Shown here: piece after piece, positions 4,578 to 6,008 of the stretch | Layout: each line of letters begins with the position of its first letter | Position numbering within the stretch: position 1 is the first letter of the stretch | Source of the DNA: Candidatus Pacearchaeota archaeon | GTDB lineage: Archaea > Nanobdellota > Nanobdellia > Pacearchaeales > GW2011-AR1 | Reading direction: 5' to 3' | Length of the DNA stretch: 6,008 nt | NCBI GenBank assembly: GCA_016234025.1 | Contig: JACQLL010000007.1 | Location: forward strand, 1 to 6,008 | The notes under the pieces: model-generated | Database searches by the model: none | The model's input: only the letters and a program-made list of their open reading frames with translations | What the model was told of the DNA's origin: nothing | Program-made: the position numbers and the translations under genes

Positions 4578-4623
4578 TCCTGTGTGCTTAGTGCCTTCGT
4601 AGGTTCGAATCCTACCTCCCGCA
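4578..4623 (+). other. candidate attachment site (tRNA 3' half)
   Basis: Archaeal and bacterial tyrosine recombinases commonly integrate elements into the 3' half of tRNA genes, restoring the tRNA and leaving the integrase next to it. Here the recombinase start lies 58 bp from the tRNA end. The matching partial copy that would mark the other end is not in this window, so the site is inferred from position only. Confidence 0.35.
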
Positions 4624-4652
4624 TCATATTCGAATGTTCGGGTCTGACAAAG

Positions 4653-4660
4653 CTTATATA
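4653..4660 (+). promoter_or_regulatory. TATA box for the integrase
   Basis: CTTATATA starts 29 nt before the ATG at 4682, the same spacing as at the other leaderless genes. This decides the start: the in-frame ATG at 4634 lies upstream of the box and would not be on this transcript. A short inverted repeat, GACG (4661-4664) with CGTC (4671-4674), lies between box and start and could bind a regulator. Confidence 0.6.
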
Positions 4661-4681
4661 GACGTGAGAGCGTCACAAATT

Positions 4682-5794
4682 ATGCCCTACCAAAAGATCG
4701 ATATTCACCCTCTTGATTTGGAGCATAGGAAAAGAGCATTCGAGAAAAAGGCTCCGCAAGAGGCCAAGCAAGTGTTTGACTTTCTCAGGTTAATGTCCCT
4801 AGGAGAAATAAACAAAGGCAAGGAAATAGGCGAAAGAAGGCTGATTAAATGCCTCTACACGTTTTCTCTTTTTATGCCCAGAATAAAAAAGCCATTCTCC
4901 CAATTAAACAAAGAAGACCTCAGGTTATTCATTGAAGCCCTATCAAATGATAAAATCAAAAGGTCTGATGGCAAGCCCTATTCTGACACCACTAAACAAG
5001 ATCTGAAAATTCTCATAAAATCATACATTAAGTGGCGACTTCCCAAAAAGTATGCAGATTTAACTGATTGGATTGACACAAGACTAAAAAAGAAAACTCC
5101 GGATTGTCTGACAGAATTAGAGGTTGAAAGATTATATCTTAACAGCAAAAGCGATGAAGGGCGCTTCTTAATTGCCGTTCTATTTGATGCAGGAGCTCGA
5201 GCAGAAGAGTTTCTTAATATTCGCTTTGAAGACATTTCTGCGCCAACAGATAGCTTTCCTTATTATAGGATTCACTTCAAAGAAGAGTATAGCAAAACAG
5301 AGGGTAGAAATATAGGCCTCTATTGGAAGTTCTCAAATGAAGCCATGAAAGCCTATTTGGAAAGCTGTAACAAGGCAGACCCCAAAGCCCAGGTATTTCC
5401 AAAGAATTACGATGCTATCCGCATCTTCGTAACTCGCTTAGGCAAGAAAGTGCTTAACAGAAGGGTTCACTGTCATTTATTTAGAAAGTCAAGTGCCACA
5501 TATTATGCGTCAAGAATGAATAGGCAACAGCTCTGCGTTCGCTATGGCTGGCGATTTAGCTCTGATATGCCTGACGTGTATATCAAGAGATCGGGTATTG
5601 ATGAAGGCATGATTAAGAATGCAATCCACAACGAAAGCATGGCCAATCTGCGAAAAGACAATGAAGAATTAAAGACAACCGTGGCCACACTAGTTGGAGA
5701 GAAAAGAGAAATAGATCAGGAGATGTATAATATTGTTAGGAAAGAAGTCGCCGAACAAATTAAAAGAAAATTCGCTATTGCGAGTGTAAATTAA
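4682..5794 (+). CDS. tyrosine recombinase / site-specific integrase
   Basis: This 370-residue protein cuts and rejoins DNA through a covalent phosphotyrosine. Residues about 25-125 form a helical core-binding domain. The catalytic domain follows (about 140-305), with Arg173 in GARAEEFLNIRFEDI, Lys205 in the SKTEGRNIGL hairpin, the box HLFRKSSAT with His265 and Arg268, Trp290 (YGW) in place of the usual second His, and Tyr300 in DVYIKRSG as nucleophile. Trp at that place is an accepted variant in the family. Residues about 320-364 are a charged coiled-coil-like tail after the active site, longer than in Xer proteins. All catalytic residues are present, so it should be active. It sits beside tRNA-Leu and reads away from it, and appears to use more AGA/AGG arginine codons and fewer CpG-containing codons than the surface genes (qualitative impression). 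Its stop overlaps the convergent gene's stop at TTAA. Confidence 0.92.
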   Translation: MPYQKIDIHPLDLEHRKRAFEKKAPQEAKQVFDFLRLMSLGEINKGKEIGERRLIKCLYTFSLFMPRIKKPFSQLNKEDLRLFIEALSNDKIKRSDGKPYSDTTKQDLKILIKSYIKWRLPKKYADLTDWIDTRLKKKTPDCLTELEVERLYLNSKSDEGRFLIAVLFDAGARAEEFLNIRFEDISAPTDSFPYYRIHFKEEYSKTEGRNIGLYWKFSNEAMKAYLESCNKADPKAQVFPKNYDAIRIFVTRLGKKVLNRRVHCHLFRKSSATYYASRMNRQQLCVRYGWRFSSDMPDVYIKRSGIDEGMIKNAIHNESMANLRKDNEELKTTVATLVGEKREIDQEMYNIVRKEVAEQIKRKFAIASVN

Positions 5795-6008
5795 AGTAGA
5801 AAAATATACACAGAATCAAGTTCTTGGTAAACAGATTTTATTTTCTTATCAAATTCCTCTAGAAATTCTTTAGTAATTTCTTGTCGTCTGGGCTTCTCCT
5901 TGAAATAATCAATAACTATCGCCTTATCTTCAAGATGTGTATTCGTCCCATGAGCAAACATATCTCTTATGTCAATAACTTCCTTGATGTTGTTTAACAA
6001 ATCAGAAT
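5791..6008 (-). CDS. HEPN-like protein, C-terminal part (runs off the window)
   Basis: The frame is open from the window end at 6008 to the TAA at 5793-5791, giving 71 complete codons. The start lies outside the window; the TTG at 6000 is probably internal. A helix, LLNNIKEVIDIRDMFAHG, contains R-D-M-F-A-H, an Rx4H pattern followed by Gly. It is followed by a helix-rich charged part (EITKEFLEEFDKKIKSVYQEL). Rx4-6H at the end of a helix is the signature of HEPN domains, many of which are ribonucleases in toxin-antitoxin, Abi and other defence systems, while others are not catalytic. The four-helix layout cannot be confirmed from a fragment. Its position, convergent to and overlapping the integrase by 4 bp, suits cargo of a mobile element. 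Family assignment is inference from one motif. Confidence 0.6.
   Translation of the reverse strand, partial: SDLLNNIKEVIDIRDMFAHGTNTHLEDKAIVIDYFKEKPRRQEITKEFLEEFDKKIKSVYQELDSVYIFLL

Larger units (their letters stand above)
4501..4623 (+). tRNA. tRNA-Leu (anticodon UAA) with an intron
   Basis: The acceptor strands GCGGGAG (4501-4507) and CTCCCGC (4616-4622) pair fully and the discriminator is A (4623), as in leucine tRNAs. The D arm has a 3-bp stem and GGT in the loop. The anticodon stem CAGGA (4528-4532) pairs with TCCTG (4578-4582), and the anticodon TAA is at 4535-4537. The T arm is GTAGG-TTCGAAT-CCTAC (4599-4615). The long variable arm (GTGC-TTA-GTGC, pairing through wobbles) is the class II mark of Leu and Ser. 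Removing 38 nt after G37 leaves an 85-nt tRNA of normal length. CCA is not encoded and must be added. The 3' half may serve as the attachment site for the integrase downstream. Confidence 0.93.

Noticed and set aside
4604..4635. TTCGAAT repeated at 4604-4610 and 4629-4635 as an integrase core site
   Set aside because: Seven bases, partly the universal T-loop and itself nearly palindromic; too short to support an attachment-site claim.
4485..4676. 63-aa minus-strand frame across the tRNA
   Set aside because: It is the antisense of tRNA-Leu; the GGRIRTYE-like stretch is the familiar artefact of translating tRNA complements.
4634..4681. Earlier integrase start at ATG 4634 (16 extra residues)
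   Set aside because: It lies upstream of the TATA box at 4653-4660 and has no ribosome site, while ATG 4682 has the 29-nt spacing seen at the other leaderless starts.
4978..5235. 85-aa minus-strand frame inside the integrase
   Set aside because: It is a shadow of the recombinase coding strand, which has all catalytic motifs.

Overview
The window looks archaeal, and most like a small-genome DPANN-type archaeon (Pacearchaeota/Woesearchaeota-like). The evidence is a set of TATA-type promoters whose 8-mer starts exactly 29 nt before the start codon (leaderless messages), an intron-bearing tRNA-Leu without an encoded CCA, Shine-Dalgarno sites mainly inside operons, and many short secreted or membrane-anchored proteins. 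The lineage is inferred from gene style; no marker gene is present.

Left part (1-1184). A possible tail of an upstream gene is followed by a cysteine-rich membrane-anchored mini-protein (103-471, +). Convergent to it is an unrecognised 116-residue cytosolic protein (468-818, -). Positions 819-1184 hold no gene but are densely structured. Three related copies of a hairpin element lie there (two direct, one inverted), together with a further long hairpin and a 13-bp inverted repeat enclosing two of the copies. A compensatory base change between copies suggests that pairing is maintained. This is the part I find hardest to explain with known feature types.

Middle part (1185-4475, all +). A membrane-anchored thioredoxin-fold protein with a CPHC active site, resembling the partner domain of VKOR, precedes four secreted or surface proteins. 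The first two (1668-2243 and 2303-2896) share a conserved segment at the signal-peptide cleavage region and look like paralogous structural subunits. The second is translationally coupled to an exported Ig-like protein (2893-3783) and to a fibronectin-III protein with a glycine-rich stalk and a C-terminal membrane anchor (3783-4475). Together they look like an envelope or fibre module, with the thioredoxin-like protein as a possible disulfide catalyst for exported cysteine proteins. An 18-codon leader ORF precedes the first subunit.

Right part (4501-6008). tRNA-Leu(UAA) carries a 38-nt intron that does not form a textbook bulge-helix-bulge. It is followed 58 bp later by a tyrosine recombinase gene with its own promoter. 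Convergent to that gene is the C-terminal part of a HEPN-like protein with an Rx4H motif, running off the window. A tRNA next to an integrase is the classic left junction of an integrated element, so host chromosome probably lies to the left and an integrated virus or plasmid may start at the tRNA.
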